NCBI RefSeq assembly: GCF_000215935.2
Contig: NZ_AFNU02000001.1
Span: forward strand, 372,001 to 436,000
Length of the DNA stretch: 64,000 bases
From: Haloplasma contractile SSD-17B
GTDB lineage: Bacteria; Bacillota_I; Bacilli_A; Haloplasmatales; Haloplasmataceae
Reading direction: 5' to 3'
Positions within the stretch are counted from its first letter, which is position 1; each line of letters opens with the position of its first letter. The position numbers were made by a program, and so were the translations under genes. Below, one piece after another: positions 19,253-28,576 of this stretch. Under the pieces are notes generated by a model that was given only the letters and a program-made list of their open reading frames with translations, made no database searches and was not told the origin of the DNA.

Positions 19253-19822
19253 ATGAATGACTTGGAACAAAAATTTAGTGTATATAATGACTATAAACAA
19301 TACATTGAAGAAAATGAGAAGATTATTCATTTTCTCAGGGATAATGATTCGATGTTAAATACGTATGTTTCGCCTATAATAAAGAGTATAGGTGCATTAA
19401 AAGCATATGTTGACGGTGAAGACAGAGAATTAAATCAAGAAGAAATTAATATTGTAGAATTTGGGTTCAACTATTTATTTGAAAACTTAGAACAAATTAA
19501 ACTCTACTTAAAACAGTTTAATGGTGATCTTCTTGCACTTGAATCAAAATCATATTTAATAAATATAATATTTGAACTCGAAGAATATAAAGAAGAAATT
19601 GAAAAAGATCATGAACTTGATCAGTCAGAAAAAGAGCAAGATTTAAAACAAATAAATGCTATTCTAACCTATTTAGAAAGCATATTGACGGTAGAGAATC
19701 ATAAGGAATCAGAATTATTAAATGCGTATATTCAAAAATTCTATGATCTTAAATCTAAATATAAAGATGTAGTTGTAGCTGCGCATGCATTTGAAGAGTA
19801 TTGTGCAGAATTTGGAATCTAA
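19253..19822 (+). CDS. Uncharacterised acidic helical protein
   Basis: 189 residues that I do not recognise. The sequence is acidic, rich in Glu, Leu, Lys and Asn, with one cysteine near the C terminus, no signal peptide and no membrane segment. Heptad-like leucine spacing at about 95-150 suggests an all-helical, perhaps coiled-coil protein of the cytoplasm. It has a good promoter and the site GGAGGTC, so it is likely expressed. It stands between trxA and truB, where rbfA/infB might be expected in other Bacillota, but shows no resemblance to either. Confidence 0.75.
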   Translation: MNDLEQKFSVYNDYKQYIEENEKIIHFLRDNDSMLNTYVSPIIKSIGALKAYVDGEDRELNQEEINIVEFGFNYLFENLEQIKLYLKQFNGDLLALESKSYLINIIFELEEYKEEIEKDHELDQSEKEQDLKQINAILTYLESILTVENHKESELLNAYIQKFYDLKSKYKDVVVAAHAFEEYCAEFGI

Positions 19823-19903
19823 AAAGAAGCATGCTACTTCATATCCAATAAATTGTATAAAGACTTATTTTAGAGTTTAATGATAAAACAGTAGGTGAAT
19901 GCT

Positions 19904-20809
19904 ATGGATCGCAATGGAATTTTACTATTAAATAAACCGAAAAAGATGACAAGTCACGACTGTGTGAGCAAGATGCGCCGTATATTAGGTATAAAAAAAA
20001 TCGGTCATACAGGAACGCTTGACCCTAACGTAACGGGTGTTTTACCTTTATGTATAGGCGAAGCCACGAAAATTTTACAATTCTTACAGGCTGACAGGAA
20101 AGAATATATTGCAGAAATTTATCTAGGGAAAAAAACGACAACAGAAGATTTAGATGGTGATACTATTGAAGAGGATCATTCAGACAAATCATTTACACGC
20201 ACAGAAATATTAGACGTACTCAGTCAGTTTTCTGGAGAAATTAAACAAGTTCCGCCAATGTATTCGGCTGTAAAAGTAAATGGCAAAAAGCTATACGAAT
20301 ATGCCAGAAAAGGAATAGAAGTAGAGCGTCCGATGCGTAAAGTAACGATTCATGAAATCGAATTACTTTCGACAGAGGAGGAGTTCAGTGGAACTCAAAT
20401 CAAGTTTAAGATTCGTGCCTTGTGTAGTAAAGGGACCTATATTCGAACATTAGCCGTAGATATAGGAAAGGCACTTTCTGTCCCCGCATGTATGAGTGAG
20501 TTAACACGAACAAGGTCAGGAAATTTTACCATTGATCAGTGTCAATCATTTGAAGAAATAGAAACGAATCTAGCCAATTTAGAATTAATTTCAATAACGA
20601 ATGCTCTTGATTCTTTTAAGAAAATCGAAGCAGATACTATACTCGAGAAGCGCATAAAAAATGGTGGGCTACTGTCTAAAGCAGATTTTAACTATGATCG
20701 AATCTTATTCGTAAATAAAGAACAAGTGAGTTTAGCAATCTATGAACCACATCCTAGAAAGGAACACTATATAAAACCAATACGTGTGTTTAATATAAGT
20801 AAAAGGTAG
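19904..20809 (+). CDS. truB: tRNA pseudouridine-55 synthase TruB
   Basis: 301 residues. Makes pseudouridine 55 in the T-loop of tRNAs. The catalytic aspartate is in GHTGTLDPNVTG, and the GTYIRTLA motif is present. The C-terminal part is a divergent PUA-like region. The ATG at 19904 follows AGGTGA at a good distance; the in-frame GTG at 19895 lies within that site. It starts the conserved truB-ribF-rpsO-pnp run. Confidence 0.95.
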   Translation: MDRNGILLLNKPKKMTSHDCVSKMRRILGIKKIGHTGTLDPNVTGVLPLCIGEATKILQFLQADRKEYIAEIYLGKKTTTEDLDGDTIEEDHSDKSFTRTEILDVLSQFSGEIKQVPPMYSAVKVNGKKLYEYARKGIEVERPMRKVTIHEIELLSTEEEFSGTQIKFKIRALCSKGTYIRTLAVDIGKALSVPACMSELTRTRSGNFTIDQCQSFEEIETNLANLELISITNALDSFKKIEADTILEKRIKNGGLLSKADFNYDRILFVNKEQVSLAIYEPHPRKEHYIKPIRVFNISKR

Positions 20810-20818
20810 TGAGATAGT

Positions 20819-21775
20819 ATGAAGGTAGTATACATTAAAGAGGATACGGTCCTAAAACCAATAGAAGAAGGTATTTCATTAGCTGTGGGATTTTTTGATG
20901 GATTGCACTTAGCCCATCAAGAATTAATAAAGAAAAATTTAGATATAGCGAAAGAAAAAGGGATTAAAAGTGGTGTATTAACGTTTCATCCAAATCCTAA
21001 GTATGTTTTAGGTAAACATGAAGAAGAATCATTGATTACACCACATAATTTAAAGATTAATTTACTAGACCTTATGGGAGTTGACTTTTTATTTGTTATT
21101 CATTTTGATGAGCGCATCATTCGAATTCCCCATCAGTCATTTGTGGAGTCTTTTATTTTACCACTTAATGTAAAACATGTTGTTTCAGGATTTGATTTTC
21201 ATTATGGAGAAAAAGGAAAAGGAACGATCGATACCCTTGTAAAAGATGGGAATCATAGTTTTGATTTAACGGTTATAAACGAACTGAAAGTAAACGACAC
21301 CAAAATTAGTAGTTCAAAAATTCGAGAATATATTCAAGAAGGAAATGTTCACAAAATAATTGAACAACTTGGCCGTCATTATAAGACAGAAGGCATTGTT
21401 ATTCATGGCTTTAAGCGGGGTAGAGAGCTTGGTTTTCCTACAGCAAATATTGATATGTTTTATCAATATGTCATTCCAAAGACAGGTGTTTACATTGTAA
21501 AAGTACATGTCTTAGGAGAGGATTATATGGGAATGTGTAATGTTGGCTTAAATCCGACGTTTAACTATAAAGGAAATAAAAGTATCGAAGTTAACATCTT
21601 AAACTTCGAAAAGGACATTTATAATGAAAAGCTTGAAATTACTTGGCTTAAGAAAATACGAGATGAGAAAAAATTTAAAAACATTGAAGAGCTCGTTAAA
21701 CAATTGAAGCAAGATCGAAAAAAAGTTCGAGAATTTTTTAAAGAAGAAAATAAAGTCTTGAAATTTTCTTCATAA
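20819..21775 (+). CDS. ribF: Bifunctional riboflavin kinase/FAD synthetase RibF
   Basis: 318 residues. The N-terminal FMN adenylyltransferase domain (nucleotidyltransferase fold) shows FFDGLHLAHQEL, a variant of the usual FDGxHxGH, and the ISSSKIREY motif. The C-terminal riboflavin kinase domain has GFKRGRELGFPTANI. Together they turn riboflavin into FMN and FAD. The rpsO promoter begins inside the last codons. Confidence 0.95.
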   Translation: MKVVYIKEDTVLKPIEEGISLAVGFFDGLHLAHQELIKKNLDIAKEKGIKSGVLTFHPNPKYVLGKHEEESLITPHNLKINLLDLMGVDFLFVIHFDERIIRIPHQSFVESFILPLNVKHVVSGFDFHYGEKGKGTIDTLVKDGNHSFDLTVINELKVNDTKISSSKIREYIQEGNVHKIIEQLGRHYKTEGIVIHGFKRGRELGFPTANIDMFYQYVIPKTGVYIVKVHVLGEDYMGMCNVGLNPTFNYKGNKSIEVNILNFEKDIYNEKLEITWLKKIRDEKKFKNIEELVKQLKQDRKKVREFFKEENKVLKFSS

Positions 21776-21786
21776 TAATATACAAT
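21758..21786 (+). promoter_or_regulatory. rpsO promoter
   Basis: TTGAAA at 21758-21763, 17 bases, TACAAT at 21781-21786. The -35 overlaps the end of ribF. The predicted start is about 21793, right where the structured leader begins. Confidence 0.75.
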
Positions 21787-21794
21787 AGACAATG

Positions 21795-21843
21795 ACTTAC
21801 TTCTAGGCCTATCGACTCTCCGCCGATCTGCTTGGATCTAAGT
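21795..21843 (+). ncRNA. Structured leader RNA of rpsO (possible S15 autoregulatory element)
   Basis: This stretch is clearly richer in G+C than its surroundings and can fold: TTCTAGG pairs with CTTGGA (with G-U pairs), ATCG pairs with CGAT inside, and ACTT pairs with AAGT at the base. S15 represses its own mRNA through leader structures in several bacteria, including Bacillota. Position and structure fit such an element; match to a known class was not tested. Confidence 0.45.
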
Positions 21844-21870
21844 GACAACTTAAAAAAGGAGGAAACAAAG

Positions 21871-22140
21871 ATGGCATTATTAAAATCAGAAAAGCAAGCA
21901 TTAATTACTGAATTTGCTGTAAAAGAAGGAGATACTGGTTCTCCTGAGGTGCAAATCGCCGTATTAACAGCAGAAATCAACCGTATTAATGACCACTTAA
22001 AAAAACACAAGCATGATTTCCACACACGTCGTGGACTTTTAAAGAAAGTTGGACATCGTCGTAATTTATTAAATTACTTAAAGAACAAAGATATCCAACG
22101 TTACCGTGTTTTAATTGATCGTTTAGGACTTCGTCATTAA
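21871..22140 (+). CDS. rpsO: 30S ribosomal protein S15
   Basis: 89 residues, the standard length, with the S15 signature around [18 protein letters not shown] and [18 protein letters not shown]. The ATG at 21871 follows AAGGAGG. An in-frame upstream start at 21832 lies inside the leader structure and is rejected. It is followed by a terminator before pnp, the conserved neighbour. Confidence 0.98.
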   Translation: MALLKSEKQALITEFAVKEGDTGSPEVQIAVLTAEINRINDHLKKHKHDFHTRRGLLKKVGHRRNLLNYLKNKDIQRYRVLIDRLGLRH

Positions 22141-22150
22141 TTAGAGATTC

Positions 22151-22185
22151 AAAAGACTGTATACTTGTGTATGCAGTCTTTTTTA
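22151..22185 (+). terminator. Terminator after rpsO
   Basis: AAAAGACTG..ATAC and GTAT..CAGTCTTTT arms with loop TTGT, then a T run. Confidence 0.88.
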
Positions 22186-22459
22186 ATAGGGAACTTATTC
22201 TTAGATAATTCTTTTTAGAATGCTCCATAATAACAATAGTTTTTACTAACAGAACGTCTCATATATCCCTAAAGCTTTGGATTATAATATTAAAAAGAAT
22301 AAATGTTTTATAAATAATGACATAGAATAAACATATGAATAAAATTAGTCAAAAATACAAATATTTTTCAAAAATAAGACTCAAAATATGAAAAAACCCT
22401 CAAAATATGTTATTATAGTATAGATGTAAAAAAATGTAAGATGAAGGAGCATAGAAAAT

Positions 22460-24550
22460 ATGAGTAATATAAAAAAATATGAATTAGAATTTGCAGGAAA
22501 ACAACTTATAGTTGAATATGGAGAATTAGCAAAACAGGCAAATGCAGCCGTTTTAATTCGATATGGAGATACTGTTGTTTTGTCGACGGTAACAGCATCA
22601 AAAGAACCAAAAAATATAGATTTCTTCCCTTTACAAGTTATTTATGAAGAACGTTTATATGCGATGGGGAAAGTACCAGGTGGATTTATCAAACGTGAAG
22701 GTAGACCTTCTGAGCATGCTGTGTTATCAGGTCGCTTAATTGACAGACCAATAAGACCACTTTTCCCAGATGGATTCAGAAATGAAGTTCAAGTGATTAA
22801 CTACATTATGAGTGTTGACCATGATTACTCACCTGAAATGGCAGCTATGTTTGGATCATCACTAGCGTTATCAATCTCCGATATTCCTTTTAATGGACCA
22901 ATCGCAGGTGTTAATGTAGGGCGTGTTGATGGTGAGTTTGTTATAAATCCGAGTACAAGTCTAAAAGAGAAGTCAGATCTTGATTTAACTGTATCAGGTA
23001 CACTAGATGCGGTTAACATGGTTGAAGCAGGTGCGAAGGAAGTTGCAGAAGAAGATATTTTAGATGCAATTCTTCATGGACATGATGAGATTAAAAAGTT
23101 AGTTGAGTTTCAAAATCAGATTGTGTCTGAAGTTGGGCAAGAAAAAATGGAAGTTAGTCTTTATAAAGCAGATGCTGAATTAGAAAATCGTGTGCGAAAT
23201 GAGGCTGAGGCGGACCTCAAAGAAGCAATTAAAACATTCGAAAAACATGAACGAGCTGAAAATATAGACGCTATAAAAGAACGTGTCATTACTATGTTTA
23301 AGGAAGAAGAAGCGGATGAAGACACAATTAAACACGTAAGAAATGTCTTAAGTCAAATTGTTAAAGAAGAAGTACGTCGACTAATAACAGAAGAAAAAAT
23401 TAGACCTGATGGTCGTGGTGTAGATGAAATAAGACCACTATCAAGTAAAATTGATCTCTTACCAAGAACACATGGTTCAGGGTTATTTACACGTGGGCAA
23501 ACACAAGTTATGTCGATTTGTACGCTAGGTTCAATTAATGAAAATCAAATCCTTGATGGGTTAGAAGAAGAACAGACTAAAACATTCATGCATCACTATA
23601 ACTTCCCATCGTTCAGTGTTGGGGAAACAGGTCGATATGGTGGACCAGGACGAAGAGAAATTGGTCATGGAGCACTGGGAGAAAAGGCACTTAAACAAGT
23701 CATTCCAGATGCGAATGAATTTCCTTATACAATACGATTGGTTTCTGAAGTGTTAGAATCAAATGGTTCAACATCACAGGCATCTATTTGTGCATCGACA
23801 CTCGCTATGATGGCTGCGGGAGTTCCAATTAAAAAACCTGTTGCTGGTATTGCGATGGGACTCGTTAAGAAAGGTCATCACTACTCTGTGTTAACTGATA
23901 TCCAAGGACTAGAAGACCATCTAGGCGATATGGACTTTAAAGTAGCCGGTACACCTGATGGAGTAACTGCAATTCAAATGGATATTAAAATCGAAGGATT
24001 AAACAAAGATATTTTAGAAGAAGCTCTGATTCAAGCAAGAAAAGGGCGCATAGAAATTTTAAATCATATGATGACAACAATTAGTGAACCGAGAGATGAA
24101 ATGTCACCGCATGCTCCAAAGGTTAAGATGATTCAAATTAAGCCTGAAAAAATACGTGACGTTATCGGACCAAATGGGAAACAAATTAATGCGATTATTG
24201 ATGAAACAGAAGTTAAGATTGACATCGAACAAGATGGGCGTGTATTTATCATGCATACCGATATGACTCGTATCAAACGTACGATTGAAATTATTGAAGC
24301 TATTACTCGAGAAGCTGAAGTAGGCGCAATTTATACAGGAAAAGTTAAACGAATAGAGAAATTTGGTTGCTTCGTTGAAATTTTCCCTGGAGCAGAAGGT
24401 CTAGTTCATATATCACAACTCGATGAGAAACGTGTTGGAAAAGTAGAAGATGTTGTATCAATTGGTGATGAAATTATGGTAAAAGTTACAGAAATTGACA
24501 GTAAAAACCGTATTAATTTATCACGAAAAGCAGCATTAAAAAGCGAATAA
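22460..24550 (+). CDS. pnp: Polyribonucleotide nucleotidyltransferase (PNPase)
   Basis: 696 residues, normal. Two RNase PH-like domains flank a helical domain, followed by KH ([15 protein letters not shown]) and S1 ([15 protein letters not shown]) RNA-binding domains. It degrades RNA 3' to 5' phosphorolytically and works with RNase J/Y in mRNA turnover. The 275 bases upstream (after the rpsO terminator) hold only AT-rich sequence, with TATAGT at 22414 as a possible -10. Confidence 0.98.
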   Translation: MSNIKKYELEFAGKQLIVEYGELAKQANAAVLIRYGDTVVLSTVTASKEPKNIDFFPLQVIYEERLYAMGKVPGGFIKREGRPSEHAVLSGRLIDRPIRPLFPDGFRNEVQVINYIMSVDHDYSPEMAAMFGSSLALSISDIPFNGPIAGVNVGRVDGEFVINPSTSLKEKSDLDLTVSGTLDAVNMVEAGAKEVAEEDILDAILHGHDEIKKLVEFQNQIVSEVGQEKMEVSLYKADAELENRVRNEAEADLKEAIKTFEKHERAENIDAIKERVITMFKEEEADEDTIKHVRNVLSQIVKEEVRRLITEEKIRPDGRGVDEIRPLSSKIDLLPRTHGSGLFTRGQTQVMSICTLGSINENQILDGLEEEQTKTFMHHYNFPSFSVGETGRYGGPGRREIGHGALGEKALKQVIPDANEFPYTIRLVSEVLESNGSTSQASICASTLAMMAAGVPIKKPVAGIAMGLVKKGHHYSVLTDIQGLEDHLGDMDFKVAGTPDGVTAIQMDIKIEGLNKDILEEALIQARKGRIEILNHMMTTISEPRDEMSPHAPKVKMIQIKPEKIRDVIGPNGKQINAIIDETEVKIDIEQDGRVFIMHTDMTRIKRTIEIIEAITREAEVGAIYTGKVKRIEKFGCFVEIFPGAEGLVHISQLDEKRVGKVEDVVSIGDEIMVKVTEIDSKNRINLSRKAALKSE

Positions 24551-24572
24551 ATTTTATTTCATTAAGCTAAAC

Positions 24573-24624
24573 GCTCTGTTAATAAACATGTTGTTAATAT
24601 AACGCATGTTAACAGAGCTTTTTT
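24573..24624 (+). terminator. Terminator after pnp
   Basis: GCTCTGTTAA and ACATG pair with CATGTTAACAGAGC on the other side of an AT-rich loop, then TTTTTT. Confidence 0.8.
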
Positions 24625-24751
24625 ATGTGATTTAAAAGTATATAGTAGTTTTTGTTGGATAAAATTTGTAGTTTTTGTTTCATCACTTATCTCGAGTGTT
24701 TAAGATGTTATAAGAAAATTATATTGGTTACTAACAAACAGATTATTAAAT

Positions 24752-24780
24752 GGGTGGCAGTTTTTGCTACCTGTTTTTTT
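24752..24780 (+). terminator. Orphan terminator-like hairpin before ylxY
   Basis: GGTGGCA and TGCTACC arms (one G-U) followed by TGTTTTTTTG. It belongs to no gene on the plus strand. An extended -10-like TGTTATAAG at 24706-24714 lies about 45 bases before it, so a very short transcript or leader attenuator is possible. Confidence 0.5.
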
Positions 24781-24830
24781 GTTACATAACTTTTTATCTT
24801 TTGAATAAACATATTAATAGGGTGAATGAT

Positions 24831-25778
24831 ATGAAAAAAATTAAATTTATAATCTTTTTATTTTTGGTAACATTTGCAACAACTTTTTTAACGACCTCTG
24901 ATTTAGACCATAAGGCTCAAGAAATGGTAATGATGGTCGAGGAAGACAGCTTAAGGCGAGAAATAATGAAGTTTGCAGAAAAGAATCGTAAGGAGCCAAT
25001 TAACGCTAGATATGATAAAGTTTGGCGCAATGTGCCTGGCTATGATGGCTATGCAGTTGATATCGAAAAAAGTTACGAGCTTATGAGTGACTATGGTGAA
25101 TTTGATGAGAATAAGATTATTTATAAACCTTTAAAACCAAATGTTTCATTAGCTGATTTAGACTATGCTCCAATTTATAGGGGAAATGAGCATAAAGACA
25201 TGGTTACGATCATTGTAAATGTAGCTTGGGGTGAAGAATACCTAGAGGACATGCTAACTATATTCGATCAGAACAATGTAAAAGTTAACTTCTTTTTAGA
25301 AGGAAGATGGGCTAGGAAAAATGTAGATTACTTATTTAAGATTCACAAGGAAGGGCACTTAATAGGCAATCATTCGTATTCACATCCTGACTTTAGACAT
25401 TTATCAAAAAATCAGTTAGATCAGGAAATTAATAAGACAAATGATTTTATTGAGCGAATAACTTATGAAACACCGAAGTATTTAGGACCACCGAGTGGTG
25501 CCTATAATAATGTTACCGTTCAAGCAGCAGGTGAGCACAATATGTATACCGTACTATGGACGGTTGATACAGTTGACTGGAAAAAACCCATGCCTGAAGT
25601 GATTAAAAGTCGAGTGCTGAACAAGGTTCATCCAGGTGCAATTATCTTAATGCACCCAACTAAAAATACGGTTTTAGCACTAGATGAAATCATAAAAGGA
25701 ATAAAGGAGAAAGGATTAGAAATTTCAACGTTAGAGGATCTCCTCAGTAGTGAACGAGTAGGAGCAATACATGAGTAG
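24831..25778 (+). CDS. ylxY: YlxY-type polysaccharide deacetylase-like exported protein
   Basis: 315 residues. An N-terminal hydrophobic signal/anchor (about residues 5-22) is followed by a linker and a NodB-fold domain. The metal-binding histidines HSYSHPD are present. The position of the catalytic Asp-Asp motif reads NVAWGEE, lacking the aspartate base, as is characteristic of the YlxY group rather than active PdaA/PgdA enzymes. Position after pnp is the conserved site of ylxY in spore formers, so it is probably a non-classical or inactive deacetylase acting outside the membrane. The ATG at 24831 has the site AGGGTGA. Confidence 0.85.
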   Translation: MKKIKFIIFLFLVTFATTFLTTSDLDHKAQEMVMMVEEDSLRREIMKFAEKNRKEPINARYDKVWRNVPGYDGYAVDIEKSYELMSDYGEFDENKIIYKPLKPNVSLADLDYAPIYRGNEHKDMVTIIVNVAWGEEYLEDMLTIFDQNNVKVNFFLEGRWARKNVDYLFKIHKEGHLIGNHSYSHPDFRHLSKNQLDQEINKTNDFIERITYETPKYLGPPSGAYNNVTVQAAGEHNMYTVLWTVDTVDWKKPMPEVIKSRVLNKVHPGAIILMHPTKNTVLALDEIIKGIKEKGLEISTLEDLLSSERVGAIHE

Positions 25779-25870
25779 GCTTTTGTCTCAATTTTGATGT
25801 AAAAATATGTCACCTATCCATTTTCAGTTTCATAAACTACTTATATGAAACCAATGGGTAGGTGATTTTT

Positions 25871-26713
25871 ATGTGTAAAATTTTAATTGTAAAGAATCAA
25901 GATGAACGATTAGTATATGTATTCGATTACCTTAAAAAACAGAACGTTCAGGTAATCATGATAACAAATGAAGATGATTTTAAGTCTGAACTTATCAAGC
26001 GAGATGTTGATGCAGTGATTTTACCCGTAAGAGGAGTGAGTGACCAAGGGGAAATTGATGGTACTGATATAATGCTATCAAAAGAGAACTTATTATTACT
26101 ACAAGGCAAAACACTATTTTCAGGTCTTTTAAATAGTCAATTTAATCAAATGTGCAAACAAGTTGGTGTTAAATTTATAACTTATTTGGATGATGATGTT
26201 GCCATTAAAAATAACTATATTACAGTTGAGGGTGTTATTTCACATATTACAAATTCAAGTAGACGCGCAATTCTAAATTCGAATACACTTGTTATAGGAT
26301 ATGGAAAACTCGGACAGATTACAGCTTCAGTTTTTAAGGAATTACAATCACATGTTACAGTCGTTGCTAGAAGTCAAAAAGATCGAATACATGCTAAGAT
26401 TTCAGGATTTGGCGCAATGAGTTATAATGACTTAATTTATAAAATAGACAGATACGACTTTATTATCAATACAGTACCTGCTCACGTAATAGATGAAATT
26501 CTTTTAGATAAATTATCAAAAACAAATGTAGAAATAATTGATCTTGCGAGTAAGCCATATGGCTTAAACCATGAACTAGCTAAAATTAAAAAAGTTGAAA
26601 CGACAATTCTTAAAGGGGTACCTGGTAAAATCGCTCCTAAAACATCTGGAGAATTAATCGCTATAAATGTAGTCAAATTTATATGCGGGGGGGATGATGA
26701 TGATAGCAGGTAA
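25871..26713 (+). CDS. dpaA: Dipicolinate synthase subunit A
   Basis: 280 residues. A Rossmann domain with VIGYGKLGQITASVF is followed by the DpaA signature LASKPYGLN and GVPGKIAPKTSGELIA. With DpaB it oxidises (hydroxy)tetrahydrodipicolinate to dipicolinic acid, the spore-core calcium chelator, normally in the mother cell. The ATG at 25871 follows TAGGTGA; the GTG at 25862 lies inside that site. It overlaps dpaB. Presence of the pair is a strong sign of spore-former ancestry. Confidence 0.93.
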   Translation: MCKILIVKNQDERLVYVFDYLKKQNVQVIMITNEDDFKSELIKRDVDAVILPVRGVSDQGEIDGTDIMLSKENLLLLQGKTLFSGLLNSQFNQMCKQVGVKFITYLDDDVAIKNNYITVEGVISHITNSSRRAILNSNTLVIGYGKLGQITASVFKELQSHVTVVARSQKDRIHAKISGFGAMSYNDLIYKIDRYDFIINTVPAHVIDEILLDKLSKTNVEIIDLASKPYGLNHELAKIKKVETTILKGVPGKIAPKTSGELIAINVVKFICGGDDDDSR

Positions 26714-27281
26714 AGAAAAATTGAGGATAGCGTTTGGAATTACTGCCTCTTACCATAAAATTAATGAAATTGTTCCCATAATTAAACGTTTAAAAGAATT
26801 TGGTCATATGGTAAGGTTATTTGTTACACCTAGTGTACTAAATTATAAAGAAATCAAGACATTAATAGAAGAGCAATTAGACGATGATTTAATTAGTGAT
26901 ATTGCTGACGCTGAACCCTTTGGTCCAAATAGTTCATTTGATTTAATGATTGTCGCTCCTCTTACTGGTAATTCAATGAGCAAGTTAGCAAATGGTATAA
27001 CCGATAATGCAGTACTAATGACAGCTAAAGGTGTACTAAGAAATGATAAACCCGTTATTTTAGCTATATCTACCAATGATGCATTGGGGTTAAACGGTGC
27101 TAACTTGATGAAACTAATGGTTAGCAAAAACATTTTCTTTGTTCCTTTTGGTCAGGATGACCCTGACAACAAACCCTATAGCCTTGTAGCGGAATTCAGC
27201 AAAATACAGGATACCATTCATCATTCAATTAACGGAAAACAGATACAACCCATAATTATTGGGAACGGTAAGAGTAACTAA
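26694..27281 (+). CDS. dpaB: Dipicolinate synthase subunit B (flavoprotein)
   Basis: About 193-195 residues; three ATGs in a row (26694, 26697, 26700) make the exact start uncertain, with the G-run just before serving as ribosome site. Flavoprotein fold with MIVAPLTGNSMSKLANGITDN and a C-terminal FVPFGQDDP segment. It overlaps dpaA by about 20 bases, indicating translational coupling. No asd gene follows, unlike Bacillus. Confidence 0.93.
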   Translation: MMMIAGKEKLRIAFGITASYHKINEIVPIIKRLKEFGHMVRLFVTPSVLNYKEIKTLIEEQLDDDLISDIADAEPFGPNSSFDLMIVAPLTGNSMSKLANGITDNAVLMTAKGVLRNDKPVILAISTNDALGLNGANLMKLMVSKNIFFVPFGQDDPDNKPYSLVAEFSKIQDTIHHSINGKQIQPIIIGNGKSN

Positions 27282-27505
27282 ATCAAATAAAAAGAACATA
27301 TGAAATAAAATATGATTTATAAATGTATTGTCTTTAAGATGTTGTTAGATGAGCCCCTATTCATAATGCATATAAATATCCTGAACCGGTTTTAATAAAT
27401 TTATTGTTCTTATATGGATAGACGCTTATAACATAATGAACAGAATTGCATATAATGCATTATGGATACTAGAAAAAATACACAAACAATTTGGTTGGTG
27501 ATGTT

Positions 27506-28552
27506 ATGAAATTAGTAGTTTTGAAATTTGGGGGCACATCTATAAGGAACAAAAATTATTTTCTAAAAGCAATGAACCATATAAAAAATGAATTAACAAA
27601 AGGCCATAAAATCATATGTGTGGTTTCTGCGATGGGAAGAATGGGAGAACCTTATTCAACTGACACGCTAAAAAGTTTAGTGTCATACCAAATCTCAAAG
27701 AAAGAGCAAGATCGTTTATTATCATGTGGTGAAATCATTTCTAGTGTTGTCTTCTCAGACTTTTTATTAGTGAACGGCATTAAGTCGATATCGTTATCGA
27801 CTAAAGATACAGGAATAAAGACAGATGGTCAATTTACAAATGCGAATATTACGGCTATTGATGATTCAACCATTAAGAAAACACTTGAATCCCATGATGT
27901 TGTCGTCATCCCAGGATTTCAAGGATTAACAAAAGACAGAGAAATAACAACTCTTGGTCGTGGCGGTAGCGATACAACGGCGATTGCTTTAGGAATTAAG
28001 TTAAATGCATTTTATGTTGATATAGTATCTGATGTTGAAGGGATTATGACAGCTGATCCTAAGTTAGTTAAGAATGCAAAACGTATTACTAAGATCAGTT
28101 ATGATGACTTACTTACTATGACCAAGAATGGGGCTAAAGTACTACATTATAAGGCTGCAAGTTTAGCAAAACAAAGTAAAATTAAGTTGCGATTCTTATC
28201 AATTGATCATCCGGAATCGTATACTGAAATAGTCGATGAATCGATTAGCAATACGGTTAACATTACATCAAAAGCGCGTTTTGTAAGATATGATACAAAG
28301 TTTGATTTAAAGCGCAGTATATTCAGTTCATTTGTTGATGAATATGAAAATTTTTATTATGTTGACGAGGATAACGAAAGTTCAATCGATATCTTTTTAA
28401 ATAACTCAGGTGTAAATTATAAAAAGGAATATGGATATGTCAAAATTTCAGTGATTAATCATAAGAATGATCCAGTTGAAACAATTCTTTTTACAAACGA
28501 GGAAAATTTAAAAGATAAATTAAATAATATCCATCAAAACCTCGTGTCTTAA
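27506..28552 (+). CDS. dapG: Aspartokinase (DapG-like) with shortened regulatory region
   Basis: 348 residues, against about 404 for Bacillus DapG. The kinase domain looks intact: KFGGTS at 7-12, VSAMGR at 40-45, LSCGE at 72-76, LGRGGSDTTA at 150-159 and DVEGIMTADP at 176-185. After residue 255, where two ACT domains should follow, there is only about 90 residues with one ACT-like stretch (about 259-340). That stretch is similar to the tail of the next protein. It should phosphorylate aspartate on the way to lysine, diaminopimelate and dipicolinate; feedback control is probably altered. The ATG at 27506 is preferred over the in-frame TTG at 27491. Confidence 0.88.
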   Translation: MKLVVLKFGGTSIRNKNYFLKAMNHIKNELTKGHKIICVVSAMGRMGEPYSTDTLKSLVSYQISKKEQDRLLSCGEIISSVVFSDFLLVNGIKSISLSTKDTGIKTDGQFTNANITAIDDSTIKKTLESHDVVVIPGFQGLTKDREITTLGRGGSDTTAIALGIKLNAFYVDIVSDVEGIMTADPKLVKNAKRITKISYDDLLTMTKNGAKVLHYKAASLAKQSKIKLRFLSIDHPESYTEIVDESISNTVNITSKARFVRYDTKFDLKRSIFSSFVDEYENFYYVDEDNESSIDIFLNNSGVNYKKEYGYVKISVINHKNDPVETILFTNEENLKDKLNNIHQNLVS

Positions 28553-28576
28553 AAACTATATACTGGAGGGAAACAT

